Positions 1 to 7,839 are shown, counted from the first letter of the stretch. The stretch: DNA of 34,569 bases from Gammaproteobacteria bacterium (GCA_028066695.1 JALCBG010000023.1:1-34569); one strand, 5' to 3'. Notes: a model not told the origin generated them from the letters alone. Made by a program: numbers and translations.

Positions 1-65
1 TCCTTGCGCATACGCCGCGGACGCGCGCGCGGAAACTTGCCGGAAAATGTCCGCGAAAAAGTCAT
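1..65 (-). CDS. hemB: Partial N-terminus, probable porphobilinogen synthase (HemB)
   Basis: An ATG at 65 opens a minus-strand frame that stays open for 21 codons and runs off the left edge. The visible peptide includes FPRARPRRMRK followed by a codon beginning GA (Asp or Glu). Porphobilinogen synthases characteristically begin with a short variable stretch and then a motif like RxRRMRRD, so the fragment fits HemB, the heme-pathway enzyme that condenses two 5-aminolevulinates. The start lies 7 bases after the adenylate kinase stop, so it would be the next gene of the same transcript. Only the motif supports the call, and such a short fragment could mislead. Confidence 0.45.
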   Translation of the reverse strand, partial: MTFSRTFSGKFPRARPRRMRK

Positions 66-72
66 GATGAAG

Positions 73-939
73 TTAAGAGGACTTTCGCGCCGCGGTTTTC
101 GCGGCGGTTTTTTTCGCCACGGTTTTCGTCACCGTTTTTCCGACGGACTTTTTGCGCGCGCGCGTTTTCGCCGGCTTTTTCGGCGGCGAGTGCGGTTCCA
201 CGCGGTTGATCTGCCCGCCGGCGATGACGGTGTGAATTTCCTCGTCAAAAGTCTCGGTTTCGCCGGCGGTTTCCAGCGCCTTGATTTGCAGCGGACGAAT
301 TTCCAAATCCACGATGCCGGCGATTTTTTCGCGGATCTCCTCAATGCCGCCGTTCGCATCCACGCTGCGAAGTTTGTGCTGCGCTTTGTAATAGGCGATC
401 AACTGCGCCGCCTCGTCGTTGTAGGCGGCGACGCGCGCGGTCGCGGTTTTGATTCCGCCGCGGCGTTCGGCCGCGACCTTGCCGCCGCAGTCGTCGCATT
501 TGCCGCGCTTTTTCGGCGGCGCGGCTTCGCGGCTGTAAGTGGCGCCGCAGTCCTCGCAGATCATCCGCCCGGCGAGTCGGCGCGCCAGTTGCTCGTCGTC
601 GGCGCCGAGGTGCAGCGCGATTTGCAGCGCGCGCGCATGCGTGCCGAGCATCGCGTCCAGCGCCTGCGCCTGCGGAATGTTGCGCGGCAGGCCGCTGATG
701 ATGAAGCCGCGCTTGATGTCGCGCTCGCGCAGCCGCGCTTCCAAAAGCGGCAGTAAAAGTTCGTCTTCCACGCGCCCTTCGGCGAGCGCCTCGCGGTCGG
801 CGCGGCTGAGTTTGCCGCCGGCCGCGGCCGCGCGCAGCAATGCATTCGCCGAGATGTGCGCGACATGGCGTTCCGCCGCGAGGAGTTTCGCCTGCATTCC
901 CTTGCCGGAGCCGGGCGCGCCGAGAATTGCAATTCTCAT
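73..939 (-). CDS. adk: Adenylate kinase with four-Cys lid and Lys-rich C-terminal tail
   Basis: This nucleoside monophosphate kinase interconverts ATP + AMP and 2 ADP in the cytoplasm. The 288-residue product has the P-loop GAPGSGKG at residues 7-14 and the AMP-site motif GFIISGLPRN near 78-87. Its lid has two Cys pairs (C128/C131, C148/C151) as in zinc-binding adenylate kinases. After the lid the usual RxDD-type stretch is replaced by GIKTATARVAAY, so one common phosphate-binding Arg seems to be missing. Typical enzymes end near residue 215. Here about 40 extra residues are followed by a Lys/Ala/Thr-rich basic tail (about 252-288) like histone H1-like tails. The ATG at 939 is chosen because MRIAILGAPGSGKG is the standard beginning; an upstream ATG at 975 would add 12 residues. 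The fold is certain, the tail's role unknown. Confidence 0.9.
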   Translation of the reverse strand: MRIAILGAPGSGKGMQAKLLAAERHVAHISANALLRAAAAGGKLSRADREALAEGRVEDELLLPLLEARLRERDIKRGFIISGLPRNIPQAQALDAMLGTHARALQIALHLGADDEQLARRLAGRMICEDCGATYSREAAPPKKRGKCDDCGGKVAAERRGGIKTATARVAAYNDEAAQLIAYYKAQHKLRSVDANGGIEEIREKIAGIVDLEIRPLQIKALETAGETETFDEEIHTVIAGGQINRVEPHSPPKKPAKTRARKKSVGKTVTKTVAKKTAAKTAARKSS

Positions 940-1085
940 GATTTTTTCGGTTCGCTTCGCGGGGGTCGCCCGCAAAAAGTGGAGGGAAGAATACCCGCCG
1001 CGCGCCGGCCGGTCAAGGGCGGCGGTGCGGGGCGGGGCGTATTATGGACGAATCGGGGCGGTCAATCCACTTAATGCCGGGCGGA

Positions 1086-1916
1086 TTATTCCACCCCTTC
1101 AAGCCCGCGCGCCCGCGCCGCCCAGTCAAATTCGGCGTCCCCGGCGGCGAGAAACCACGGATTGAGGATGTTTTCCTTGTTGTAGCGCAGCGTTTCGCCG
1201 GCCGCGTCGGTGAGTCCGCCGCCGGCCGCTTCCAGCACGCAATGCGCGGCCGCGGTGTCCCATTCGGAAGTCGGCCCGAAGCGCGGGTAAATGTCGGCCG
1301 CGCCCTCGGCGACCGCGCAGATTTTCAGCGAACTGCCGGCGCCGCTGACTTCCACTTCAATCCCCTCGGCCGCGAGGCGCGCGCGGTATTCCTCCACCGC
1401 GCCTTTCGCGTGCGAGCGGCTGGTCACCATGACCGCGCGCGCGCCGTCAAATTTTCGCGCGCGAATCGGGCGCGCCGCGCCGCCGTCGGTTTTGAACGCG
1501 CCGCCGCCGCGCGCCGCGAAATAACTGGCGCCGCTGGTCGGCGCATGCACCGCGCCGAGCACCGCGCGCGAGTTTTCAATCAGCGCGATGTTGACGCTGA
1601 ACTGGTCGTTGCGGCGAATGAAACCCTTGGTGCCGTCCAGCGGATCCACCAGCCAGTACCTGCGCCACGCGCGCCGCTCGGCAAACGCGCGCGCCTCGGA
1701 TTCCTCGGACAAAAGCGGAATGTCCGGCGCGAGTTGCGCGAGGCGCGCGGCGATGAGATTGTGCGCGCGGCGATCGGCCTCGGTCAGCGGCGAGCCGTCG
1801 CTTTTGGATTCCACCTGAAATTCGCCTTCGCCGGCATAGACCTCCATGATTTCGCGGCCCGCGGCGGCGGCGATGTCCACCACTTGCGGCAGGTGTTGTT
1901 CCATGCGGTTTTCCAT
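1086..1916 (-). CDS. cysQ: 3'(2'),5'-bisphosphate nucleotidase, inositol monophosphatase family
   Basis: This Mg2+-dependent phosphatase belongs to the FIG/inositol monophosphatase superfamily. CysQ members remove the 3'-phosphate of PAP formed during sulfate assimilation. The 276-residue product shows the metal-binding signature DPLDGTKGF about a third of the way in, an upstream LLSEES, and a C-terminal SEWDTAAAHCVLEAAGG that matches the second metal motif. DPLDGTK with following Q-F-S-V-N favours CysQ over general inositol monophosphatase. The ATG at 1916 is preferred: a TACAAT box on the minus strand (1926-1931) lies 9 nt upstream with no Shine-Dalgarno sequence, which suggests a leaderless start. 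ATGs at 1937, 1946 and 1904 are alternatives. It is divergent from zapE. Confidence 0.85.
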   Translation of the reverse strand: MENRMEQHLPQVVDIAAAAGREIMEVYAGEGEFQVESKSDGSPLTEADRRAHNLIAARLAQLAPDIPLLSEESEARAFAERRAWRRYWLVDPLDGTKGFIRRNDQFSVNIALIENSRAVLGAVHAPTSGASYFAARGGGAFKTDGGAARPIRARKFDGARAVMVTSRSHAKGAVEEYRARLAAEGIEVEVSGAGSSLKICAVAEGAADIYPRFGPTSEWDTAAAHCVLEAAGGGLTDAAGETLRYNKENILNPWFLAAGDAEFDWAARARGLEGVE

Positions 1917-1925
1917 TGCGGGCGG

Positions 1926-1931
1926 ATTGTA
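1926..1931 (-). promoter_or_regulatory. -10 box of cysQ (leaderless candidate)
   Basis: TACAAT on the minus strand, 9 nt before the ATG at 1916. No convincing -35 box is seen. Transcription starting 6-8 nt downstream of the box would begin almost at the start codon. Confidence 0.4.
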
Positions 1932-1994
1932 TGGCATTTTTTTCATTGCCATTTCGGGCAATAATGCGCGCCGGCGCGCGGCGGTTTTGCGCGT

Positions 1995-2000
1995 TAAAAT
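1995..2000 (+). promoter_or_regulatory. -10 box of zapE
   Basis: TAAAAT, 12 nt before the zapE ATG. The sequence between them (TTTCCTCCATAA) contains no Shine-Dalgarno match, so the 5' leader would be only a few nucleotides. Confidence 0.35.
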
Positions 2001-2012
2001 TTTCCTCCATAA

Positions 2013-3116
2013 ATGCCGCTTAACTTTTTTTTCAAATCGCGCGGCGGCGGGGAATCGCCGCTGGCGCAGTACCAGCGCCGCGTTGCGGCCGGCGAGTTTC
2101 GCGCCGACCGCGCGCAACTCGCCGCGCTGCGCCACCTGAACGCGCTGCGCCGCGCGTTGATTGGCGGCGGCCTGTTCGCGCGCTGGCGGCGCGCGCGCGG
2201 CCTGTATTTGTGGGGCGGAGTCGGCACCGGCAAAACCGCGCTGATGGACATGTTCCACCGGTCGCTGCCCGAAGGCATGGCGAAGCGCATTCACTACCAC
2301 CGCTTTATGCAGTCGGTGCACGACGCGCGCGGCGAGTTGCAGGATCGCCGCGATCCGCTCGCGCTGATCGCTGAGGAGTTCGCCGACGAGTCGCGCGCGT
2401 TGTGTCTGGATGAATTCACCGTCAGCGACATCACCGACGCGATGATTTTGTCGGGACTTTTGCACGAACTTTTTGAGCGCGGCGTCGCGCTGGTCACCAC
2501 TTCCAATTTGCCGCCGGACGAACTCTATGCCGGCGGCCTGCAGCGCGAGCGGTTTTTGCCGGCGATTGAATTGATCAAGGCGCGCGCGCGCGTGGTGCGC
2601 GTGGACGGCGGAACCGATTACCGCTTGGACCGGCTCGGCGCGGACGCGCTCTATCATGTGCCGCACGACGAAGCCGCGATGCATGCGTTGCGCCGGCATT
2701 TTTCGTCTCTGGAACACGACGCCGACATAGCGAAATGCGGCGCGCAAACTTTCACGCTGTCCGGGCGGAATGTTGATGCGGTCGCGCGCGGGCGCGGCGC
2801 ATTGTGGTGCGACTTCGCCGCGCTGTGCGGCGCGAACAGCTCCAAGGTGGATTACATTGAATTGTCCAAGCGTTTTCACACGCTGATTCTTTCCGACATT
2901 CCCGCGTTGGACGCCGGCATGGACGACGAGGCGCGGCGGCTGATTGAGTTGGTGGATGAACTCTACGACCGCGGCGTCAATTTAATCGCCTCGGCCGCGC
3001 GCGCGCCGGAGGAGTTGTATCGCGGCAAACGACTGGCGCAAATGTTCGCGCGCACCGCCAGCCGCCTGCGCGAAATGGGCGCGCGCGAGTATTTGGCGCG
3101 GCCGCATTTGCAGTGA
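2013..3116 (+). CDS. zapE: Cell division protein ZapE (AFG1-like ATPase)
   Basis: This P-loop ATPase of the AFG1/ZapE family is, in gammaproteobacteria, a cytoplasmic Z-ring-associated division factor important under stress. The 367-residue product has Walker A GGVGTGKT at 68-75, followed by the family stretch TALMDMF. Walker B is LCLDEF near 130-135, followed by the family-typical V-x-D-I-x-D-A, and the sensor-like TTSNLPPDELY lies near 175. Length and N-terminal PLAQYQRRV fit the family. The ATG at 2013 is the first in the frame and sits just after a TAAAAT box. A rho-independent terminator follows at 3227-3265. Confidence 0.95.
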   Translation: MPLNFFFKSRGGGESPLAQYQRRVAAGEFRADRAQLAALRHLNALRRALIGGGLFARWRRARGLYLWGGVGTGKTALMDMFHRSLPEGMAKRIHYHRFMQSVHDARGELQDRRDPLALIAEEFADESRALCLDEFTVSDITDAMILSGLLHELFERGVALVTTSNLPPDELYAGGLQRERFLPAIELIKARARVVRVDGGTDYRLDRLGADALYHVPHDEAAMHALRRHFSSLEHDADIAKCGAQTFTLSGRNVDAVARGRGALWCDFAALCGANSSKVDYIELSKRFHTLILSDIPALDAGMDDEARRLIELVDELYDRGVNLIASAARAPEELYRGKRLAQMFARTASRLREMGAREYLARPHLQ

Positions 3117-3131
3117 GACATTAAATAAAAA

Positions 3132-3200
3132 GCGCACAAAAAAGCCGCGCATTTGTGGGGAAACGCACAAACGGAAACGCGGCATGCATATCAAATGCGC
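3132..3200 (+). repeat. Nested inverted repeats between zapE and its terminator
   Basis: This non-coding stretch holds mutually exclusive inverted repeats. GCCGCG (3144-3149) can pair with CGCGGC (3178-3183), or the overlapping GCGCATTTG (3147-3155) can pair with CAAATGCGC (3192-3200). CACAAA (3135-3140) can pair with TTTGTG (3152-3157). It may be an untranslated structured RNA at the zapE 3' end; no known RNA family is recognised. Confidence 0.3.
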
Positions 3201-3226
3201 GAACGCCGACTTCGGCGTAACACGCA

Positions 3227-3265
3227 GACCGGGCTTTTCGCAAAAGAGGGGCCGGTCATTTTTTT
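3227..3265 (+). terminator. Rho-independent terminator of zapE
   Basis: GACCGG (3227-3232) pairs with CCGGTC (3252-3257), with an inner CTTTT/AAAAG pairing, and is followed by A and seven T. This is the clearest intrinsic terminator on the plus strand in the window. Confidence 0.75.
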
Positions 3266-3301
3266 CCAACCGTTTCCATCGTTATGGAACAGGAGATTCG
3301 G

Positions 3302-3724
3302 ATGAATCATGCAACCACCGCGCCCGTCGCCGGGCGCACCACTTCGCTTTTTCAACTTGCTGCTTTGCGCGTAAAAGGCGCGCGCGCGGTTTTGGGCGCG
3401 GCGTTGTTCGCCGCGTTTTTGGCCGCGCCGGCGCACGCGCAAAGCGAGCAAACCGAAAAAGTCAACCTCAACCAGGCCGCGGCCGAAACGCTGCAATACA
3501 TCCCCGGCATCGGCCCCGGCAAAGCCGCGGACATCGTCAGCACGCGCGCGGCGAAAGGCGGCTTCAAGCACATGAGCGATTTGCTGGAAGTGCCGGGCAT
3601 CGGCCAGAAAACCCTGGCCGACATCAAAAAATACGGCACGCTCAAAGGCGGCGTCTCCGAGTTGAGCGAGGAGATGCGCAACAACCCGCCGGTCAAATCG
3701 CGCCACAAAAAGAGCAACGACTGA
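3302..3724 (+). CDS. Secreted ComEA-like helix-hairpin-helix protein
   Basis: A 140-residue protein with an N-terminal hydrophobic signal (AVLGAALFAAFLAAPAHAQ, cleavage probably after AHA) followed by two helix-hairpin-helix motifs: LQYIPGIGPGKAADIV and LLEVPGIGQKTLADIK. This is the ComEA pattern of a periplasmic double-stranded DNA-binding protein. Short ComEA-like proteins are common in gammaproteobacteria that are not known to be competent, so a role in DNA uptake is possible but unproven. The start at 3302 is set by AGGAG at 3291-3295, 6 nt upstream; an ATG at 3284 lacks a ribosome site. It stands alone between the zapE terminator and the convergent metA operon. The C-terminus is basic (KSRHKKSND). 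Confidence 0.8.
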   Translation: MNHATTAPVAGRTTSLFQLAALRVKGARAVLGAALFAAFLAAPAHAQSEQTEKVNLNQAAAETLQYIPGIGPGKAADIVSTRAAKGGFKHMSDLLEVPGIGQKTLADIKKYGTLKGGVSELSEEMRNNPPVKSRHKKSND

Positions 3725-3737
3725 GTTGGGAATGGGG

Positions 3738-3769
3738 CGCGGGGGCGGGTCGTCCCGCCCGTCCCCGCG
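3738..3769. terminator. Hairpin between convergent comEA-like gene and metA
   Basis: GGCGGG (3744-3749) pairs with CCCGCC (3754-3759) around a TCGT loop, extended by CGCGG/CCGCG (3738-3742/3765-3769). It is very GC-rich but lacks a T-run, so it could stop or stabilise transcripts from either side. Confidence 0.4.
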
Positions 3770-3781
3770 AACCGCTCCCGG

Positions 3782-4855
3782 TTATTTATTTGACAAAAGG
3801 CCGAGCGGGTCGTCCGGATTGACGCCCTCCATGAACACTTCCCCGCGTTTTGGATGCGCGACCTGGTAAATCATGCCGAGCCAGTTGTTGATGATCGCCT
3901 TGCCGGTGTCGCTCCAAGTGTTGTCCACCCATTGCGCCAATTCCTCTTCGGGGAATTCGGGCCGCGCGCCGCTTTTTTGCGCCTGCGTCACGCGCCGCTG
4001 GTAGTCCTCCAAAACTTCCGCCGCTTTTCCGCGGAAATAATTCTCCGGAAACGGCGGGTAATCGTCGCGCGCGCCGTCCAAAAAGTGGCCGACTTCGCGG
4101 CGGTATTCCTTCAGCAGACTGACCGCGTCGTATTCGGGATGCCCCTGAAAAAACACGAAGCGCAACCCGTCGGGGCTCGCGCCGAGATGCAAGTCGGCAT
4201 CTTCGCCGGCCGCAAGCACCTGCAGCCCGGCGCGCCGAAACTGCGCCGCGCTGACTTCATGCAGATGCGAATGCGGCGCGTCAAACCGCGTGTTGATGTT
4301 CGCGGTCAGCGGATGCGCCCGCGGCGAGACGCGGTTGGAATACACGCCCCACCGTTTTTGCGGAAGGCGGTAGCGCTCAAAATTCCACAGCAGCCGCACA
4401 ATCGCGTGCGTCGCCAGGCATGAGCACATCACCGAGCAGACATTGGCGCGCGACCATTCCACCACATGCGTCAGCGGCTTCCAAAACGGCTCGTCCGCCA
4501 ACTCGGCCTGCGCCGGGTTTGCGCCGGAGATGATCAGCGCGTCCAGCCCGTCGCGCTGCAGTTCGGCGAAGTCGCTGTAATGTTCATGAATGTGCGCGCG
4601 CGCCTCTTCGCCGCGCGGAATTTCCGGAAAGGAAAACGGATGCACATAAAACTGCGCGATGCGGTTGCACGAGCCGACCAGCCGCAAAAACTGCCGCTCG
4701 GTCGCCTGCAGCGCGGCGTCCGGCATCATGTTGAGAAAACCGATGTGCAGTTCGCGAATGTCCTGCGCGCGCGCGCGGCGCGGCTCCAGGACTTCCTGCC
4801 CCTCGCGCCGCAGCCGGTCAAAACTCGGCAAATCGCTGTGCGCCACCAGCGGCAT
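3782..4855 (-). CDS. metA: Homoserine O-acyltransferase (MetA family)
   Basis: This enzyme activates homoserine with an acyl group from acyl-CoA, the first committed step of methionine synthesis. The 357-residue product matches the MetA fold rather than the alpha/beta-hydrolase MetX. It has LHIGFLNMMPDAALQATERQF near 37-57, the nucleophile region CSVMCSCLATHA with the aligned catalytic Cys at 146, and FQGHPEYD carrying the catalytic His and Glu. At the position that separates succinyl (Gly) from acetyl (Glu) enzymes, here in SGANPAQAEL, I align Ala115, so the acyl donor cannot be read off. It starts 1 base after the stop of the P-loop gene, indicating translational coupling in a four-gene minus-strand operon. 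Confidence 0.9.
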   Translation of the reverse strand: MPLVAHSDLPSFDRLRREGQEVLEPRRARAQDIRELHIGFLNMMPDAALQATERQFLRLVGSCNRIAQFYVHPFSFPEIPRGEEARAHIHEHYSDFAELQRDGLDALIISGANPAQAELADEPFWKPLTHVVEWSRANVCSVMCSCLATHAIVRLLWNFERYRLPQKRWGVYSNRVSPRAHPLTANINTRFDAPHSHLHEVSAAQFRRAGLQVLAAGEDADLHLGASPDGLRFVFFQGHPEYDAVSLLKEYRREVGHFLDGARDDYPPFPENYFRGKAAEVLEDYQRRVTQAQKSGARPEFPEEELAQWVDNTWSDTGKAIINNWLGMIYQVAHPKRGEVFMEGVNPDDPLGLLSNK

Positions 4856-4856
4856 G

Positions 4857-5699
4857 TCAGGCGCCGTTGGTCGCGTCGCAGACCAGTTCTATGAAGTCGG
4901 CTTCGTCGCGCAGTTCCAAAATGCGCGCGGCGTCAACGGTGTGGCCGTGGCGTTCGGCGATGCGCTCGTATTGCGGGCGGCGGCATTCCAAAAGTTTCGG
5001 AAAGATCCACTGCGTGAAATCATCCGGCACTATTTCCCCGGCGGAGGCGAGTTTGTGTTCCTCCAAAAATTCCGCGAGGTGTTTTTCCAGAAACTTTTCC
5101 CCGTAATACATCGGCTTCGGGTGCGCGCGCGCGCGCGCCAGCAGCGTCGCCTCCATTTTTTCGTCCGCGCGCAGATACAGCACCAGCGTTTTTTCCGACA
5201 GCATTTTCCAGCACTCGTCTTCGCCGAGTTCGCAGATGCTGCCGCCGGCGTCGTTGAGAAAGTTCGGGTAGCCGTAAATGTTGCGCGCCTTGCCGATGAA
5301 CGCCTCCACATCGCGCATCGCGCAGGTTTCCGCGTGGTAAAACAAACGCTGGCGGCGCTTGAATTCCTCCACGCTCAGCCCGCCGAGTTCCGGATTGCCG
5401 ATCTTGCCGAGAAAGTGCGCGACTATGCGCAGGTTGTGCACCGAGATGTTGTTGCGCAGGTAAATCAGGTCGCGCTGAAATAGGTCGCGGAAAAACTCAT
5501 CTTTCATCGCCTTCGCCTTGATGCTGTCGCGAATCGGCTCGTCCAGGTAGTGCGTGCCGATGCGGTAGTCGCCCGAATAGTGAAACCATTTGTCGGCCGG
5601 CAAAATGTTGGCGAGCGTGGTCTTGCCGACGCCGGACATGCCGAGCAGCGTGACGGCTTTGTTCGGCCAGAGGCGGAACTGATCGCAGGTTTTTTTCAT
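4857..5699 (-). CDS. P-loop NTPase/kinase-like protein of unknown role
   Basis: A 280-residue cytoplasmic protein with a Walker A near the N-terminus (LLGMSGVGKTTLAN, about residues 18-31). The rest is rich in charged residues and has no motif I recognise as a specific kinase; VLYLRADEKMEATLL may be the Walker B/NTP-fold strand, and there are no membrane segments. Its stop is 1 base before the metA ATG and its start 36 bases after uppP, so it is almost certainly co-transcribed with them. The coupling to metA suggests a link to homoserine or methionine metabolism, but that is inference. The family appears to be a conserved hypothetical ATPase group; no substrate can be proposed. Confidence 0.75.
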   Translation of the reverse strand: MKKTCDQFRLWPNKAVTLLGMSGVGKTTLANILPADKWFHYSGDYRIGTHYLDEPIRDSIKAKAMKDEFFRDLFQRDLIYLRNNISVHNLRIVAHFLGKIGNPELGGLSVEEFKRRQRLFYHAETCAMRDVEAFIGKARNIYGYPNFLNDAGGSICELGEDECWKMLSEKTLVLYLRADEKMEATLLARARAHPKPMYYGEKFLEKHLAEFLEEHKLASAGEIVPDDFTQWIFPKLLECRRPQYERIAERHGHTVDAARILELRDEADFIELVCDATNGA

Positions 5700-5735
5700 T
5701 GTTGCAGTCGCGGCGGGAAGTTTTATGCGGCGATT

Positions 5736-6545
5736 TTACAAAAACACCGCGAGCAAAACCGCGCCGAGCAACACGCGGTAGAGCGCGAACCACAGCAGAC
5801 TGTGCCGCCGCACGAAGGCAAGAAACCAGCGAATCGTGGCGAACGCGATTAAAGCCGAAACCAGCGCAGCGAAGGCCAACTCGCCCCATTGCGGATTTGC
5901 GTCGGCGCGCAGCAATTGGCGCAACTGCCAGGCGCCGGCGAGCGCGATTGCCGGCATCGCCAGCAAAAACGAAAACCGCGACGCGGCCTCGCGCGTGAGT
6001 CCGAGCGCGAGTCCGGCCGAGATGGTGACGCCGGCGCGCGACACGCCCGGCGCCAGCGCCAGCGCCTGCGCGCAGCCGAGCAGCACGGCCTCGCGCAACC
6101 GCAGTTTCCCCAACTCCTCCGTGCCGCGGGTTTTGCGCCCGCGCCAGTCGGCGAGGCCGAGCAGCGCGCCGAAAATCAAAGTGGCGAGCGCGACCGGCAG
6201 CGGCGCGCGCAACGCGCGTTCAATAAAACCGGCACCGAGCGCGCCGGCGAGCGCGGTGATCAGCGTGGCGATCAGCAGCGACCAGCCGAGCCGGCTGTGC
6301 GGAGTCGCCGGTCCGCGCCCGAGCGAGCGCAGCCAGTCGGCGGTGATCGCCGCAAAATCGGCGCGGAAATACACCAGCACCGCGAGCAGCGTTCCGAGAT
6401 GCGCGGCGACTACCAGCGGCAGGCCGGGCGCGCCCCAGCCGGCGATGCGCGGCAACAATTCCAGATGGCCGGAACTGGAGATCGGCAGAAACTCGGTCAG
6501 CCCCTGCAGCGCGGCGAGGAAAAAGGTTTGGATGTAGTCGTTCAT
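5736..6545 (-). CDS. uppP: Undecaprenyl-diphosphatase UppP (BacA)
   Basis: This integral membrane phosphatase converts undecaprenyl diphosphate to the monophosphate carrier for peptidoglycan and O-antigen synthesis. The 269-residue protein is mostly hydrophobic helices. It has both family signatures: QGLTEFLPISSSGHLEL near 14-30 and the PGVSRAGVTISAGLALG block near 163-179, followed by TREAASRFSFLLAMP. These contain the catalytic Glu, Ser and Arg residues of the family. Length is normal. It is the second gene of the midA-uppP-ATPase-metA set, 48 bases after the methyltransferase stop. Overexpression of this family gives bacitracin resistance, a property of the family and not something the sequence shows. 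Confidence 0.95.
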   Translation of the reverse strand: MNDYIQTFFLAALQGLTEFLPISSSGHLELLPRIAGWGAPGLPLVVAAHLGTLLAVLVYFRADFAAITADWLRSLGRGPATPHSRLGWSLLIATLITALAGALGAGFIERALRAPLPVALATLIFGALLGLADWRGRKTRGTEELGKLRLREAVLLGCAQALALAPGVSRAGVTISAGLALGLTREAASRFSFLLAMPAIALAGAWQLRQLLRADANPQWGELAFAALVSALIAFATIRWFLAFVRRHSLLWFALYRVLLGAVLLAVFL

Positions 6546-6593
6546 TTAATAATTGTTCATGAAAAAACGCCGCGCAAAAAGCGCCGCGAAAAA

Positions 6594-7778
6594 TCACAAC
6601 CGCCCGCTGCGATCGCGCAATTGAAACCCGCGCAAATTCAGCGCGCAGTTTTTGGCGAAAGCGATGACCTTGACCAATTCGCCCATTCCCTGCGGCATGG
6701 TCAGCGTCCGCACTTCATGAGCGCGCGCGATTTGTCCGCGCAAATCGCCGTCATTGTCATGCGACTCGGCGAGAACATCCAGCGCGCCCAGCGACAATAA
6801 AAACGCGCCCTGCGAGGCGAAACCGGCGGTTGCCAGACCGGACTCATGCGCGGCGTCGCGAATCGCGGTGAAATCTATGTGCGCCGAGATGTCCTGCAAG
6901 CCCGGGTAAAAAAACGGATCGGCATGCGCGAAGTGCCGATAATGACACATCAGCGTGCCGTCGCGGCGTTCGGCGTGATAAAACTCGCGGCGCGGATAGC
7001 CGTAATCCAGCAGCAGCAGCGCGCCGCGTTTTATGCGCGCGCCGGTGTCACGAACCCATTTTTCGGCGCGCAAACCGATTTCGCCGCGGTAACCGTCGGC
7101 GAGCGCGGCTCCCGTCTCTTCTTCATGTAATTTAATCCGCCGCTGCAATTCCTCCGGCAATTCTTCCCCGCGCGACCAGGCGAAATTTCCGGCCGCATCA
7201 ACGCAAACACCGAGTTCGCATGCGCGCCCGCGCGCGTTCATTTCAAAACGCGCCGCCGGCATCGCGTCCAGCAATTCATTCGCGAAAACGATTCCGCAAA
7301 ACTCGCGCGGCGCGTGTTCCAGCCAGCGCACCCGCTCTTCATATCCGCGACTCGCGATCGTCTCGCGCTGGCGTTCGCGCAACGCCGCGCTGGTTTCCAC
7401 GATCAAATACCGCCGCGGAGTCGCGTTTAATGCATCCATCGCCGCCAGCAAATCCGCCGCGAGTTGCCCGCTGCCGGCGCCGAACTCCAGCAAGTCTCCA
7501 TCAGTCAGTTCCAACTCAGCGAACGCCTCCGCGCATTGCACAGCAAGGCAGCGCGCGATGACGCCGCCGAGTTGCGGCGCGGTGGTGAAATCTCCGTCCG
7601 CGCCGAACTTCGCAACGCCGGCCGCGTAGTAGCCCAACTCCGGCGCATACAGCGCGTCCTCCATGAATTGCGCAAAGGAAATGCGCCCGCCGCCGCGCGC
7701 GATGCGCCGGCGAATTCGCGCGCAAAGTTTCGCCGAATGTTTTTTGCCGGCGGCGTCGGGTTCGGGCAACTTGTTCAT
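6594..7778 (-). CDS. MidA/NDUFAF7-like class I SAM-dependent methyltransferase
   Basis: A 394-residue protein of the DUF185/MidA family, whose mitochondrial members methylate an Arg of complex I; the bacterial substrate is not established. Visible features are the family N-terminus ISFAQFMEDALYAPELGYYA near residues 34-53, FTTAPQLGG near 64-72 and the SAM-binding motif LLEFGAGSGQLAADLL near 96-111. FANELLDAMPAARFE follows in the middle and LLLLDYGYPRREFYH later. It is divergent from the pteridine reductase gene with 61 bases between them, a pairing also seen in other proteobacteria. It is the first gene of the operon leading to metA. Confidence 0.85.
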   Translation of the reverse strand: MNKLPEPDAAGKKHSAKLCARIRRRIARGGGRISFAQFMEDALYAPELGYYAAGVAKFGADGDFTTAPQLGGVIARCLAVQCAEAFAELELTDGDLLEFGAGSGQLAADLLAAMDALNATPRRYLIVETSAALRERQRETIASRGYEERVRWLEHAPREFCGIVFANELLDAMPAARFEMNARGRACELGVCVDAAGNFAWSRGEELPEELQRRIKLHEEETGAALADGYRGEIGLRAEKWVRDTGARIKRGALLLLDYGYPRREFYHAERRDGTLMCHYRHFAHADPFFYPGLQDISAHIDFTAIRDAAHESGLATAGFASQGAFLLSLGALDVLAESHDNDGDLRGQIARAHEVRTLTMPQGMGELVKVIAFAKNCALNLRGFQLRDRSGRL

Positions 7779-7839
7779 GGCGGGAGTGGAAGTGTCGCGG
7801 TGGTAGAATGCCGATCAATATTTTTCGCGCGCAATTAAC

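Noticed and set aside
1917-2879. A long N-terminal extension of the CysQ-like protein
   Set aside because: It lies antisense to zapE, and the CysQ fold begins at the ATG at 1916.
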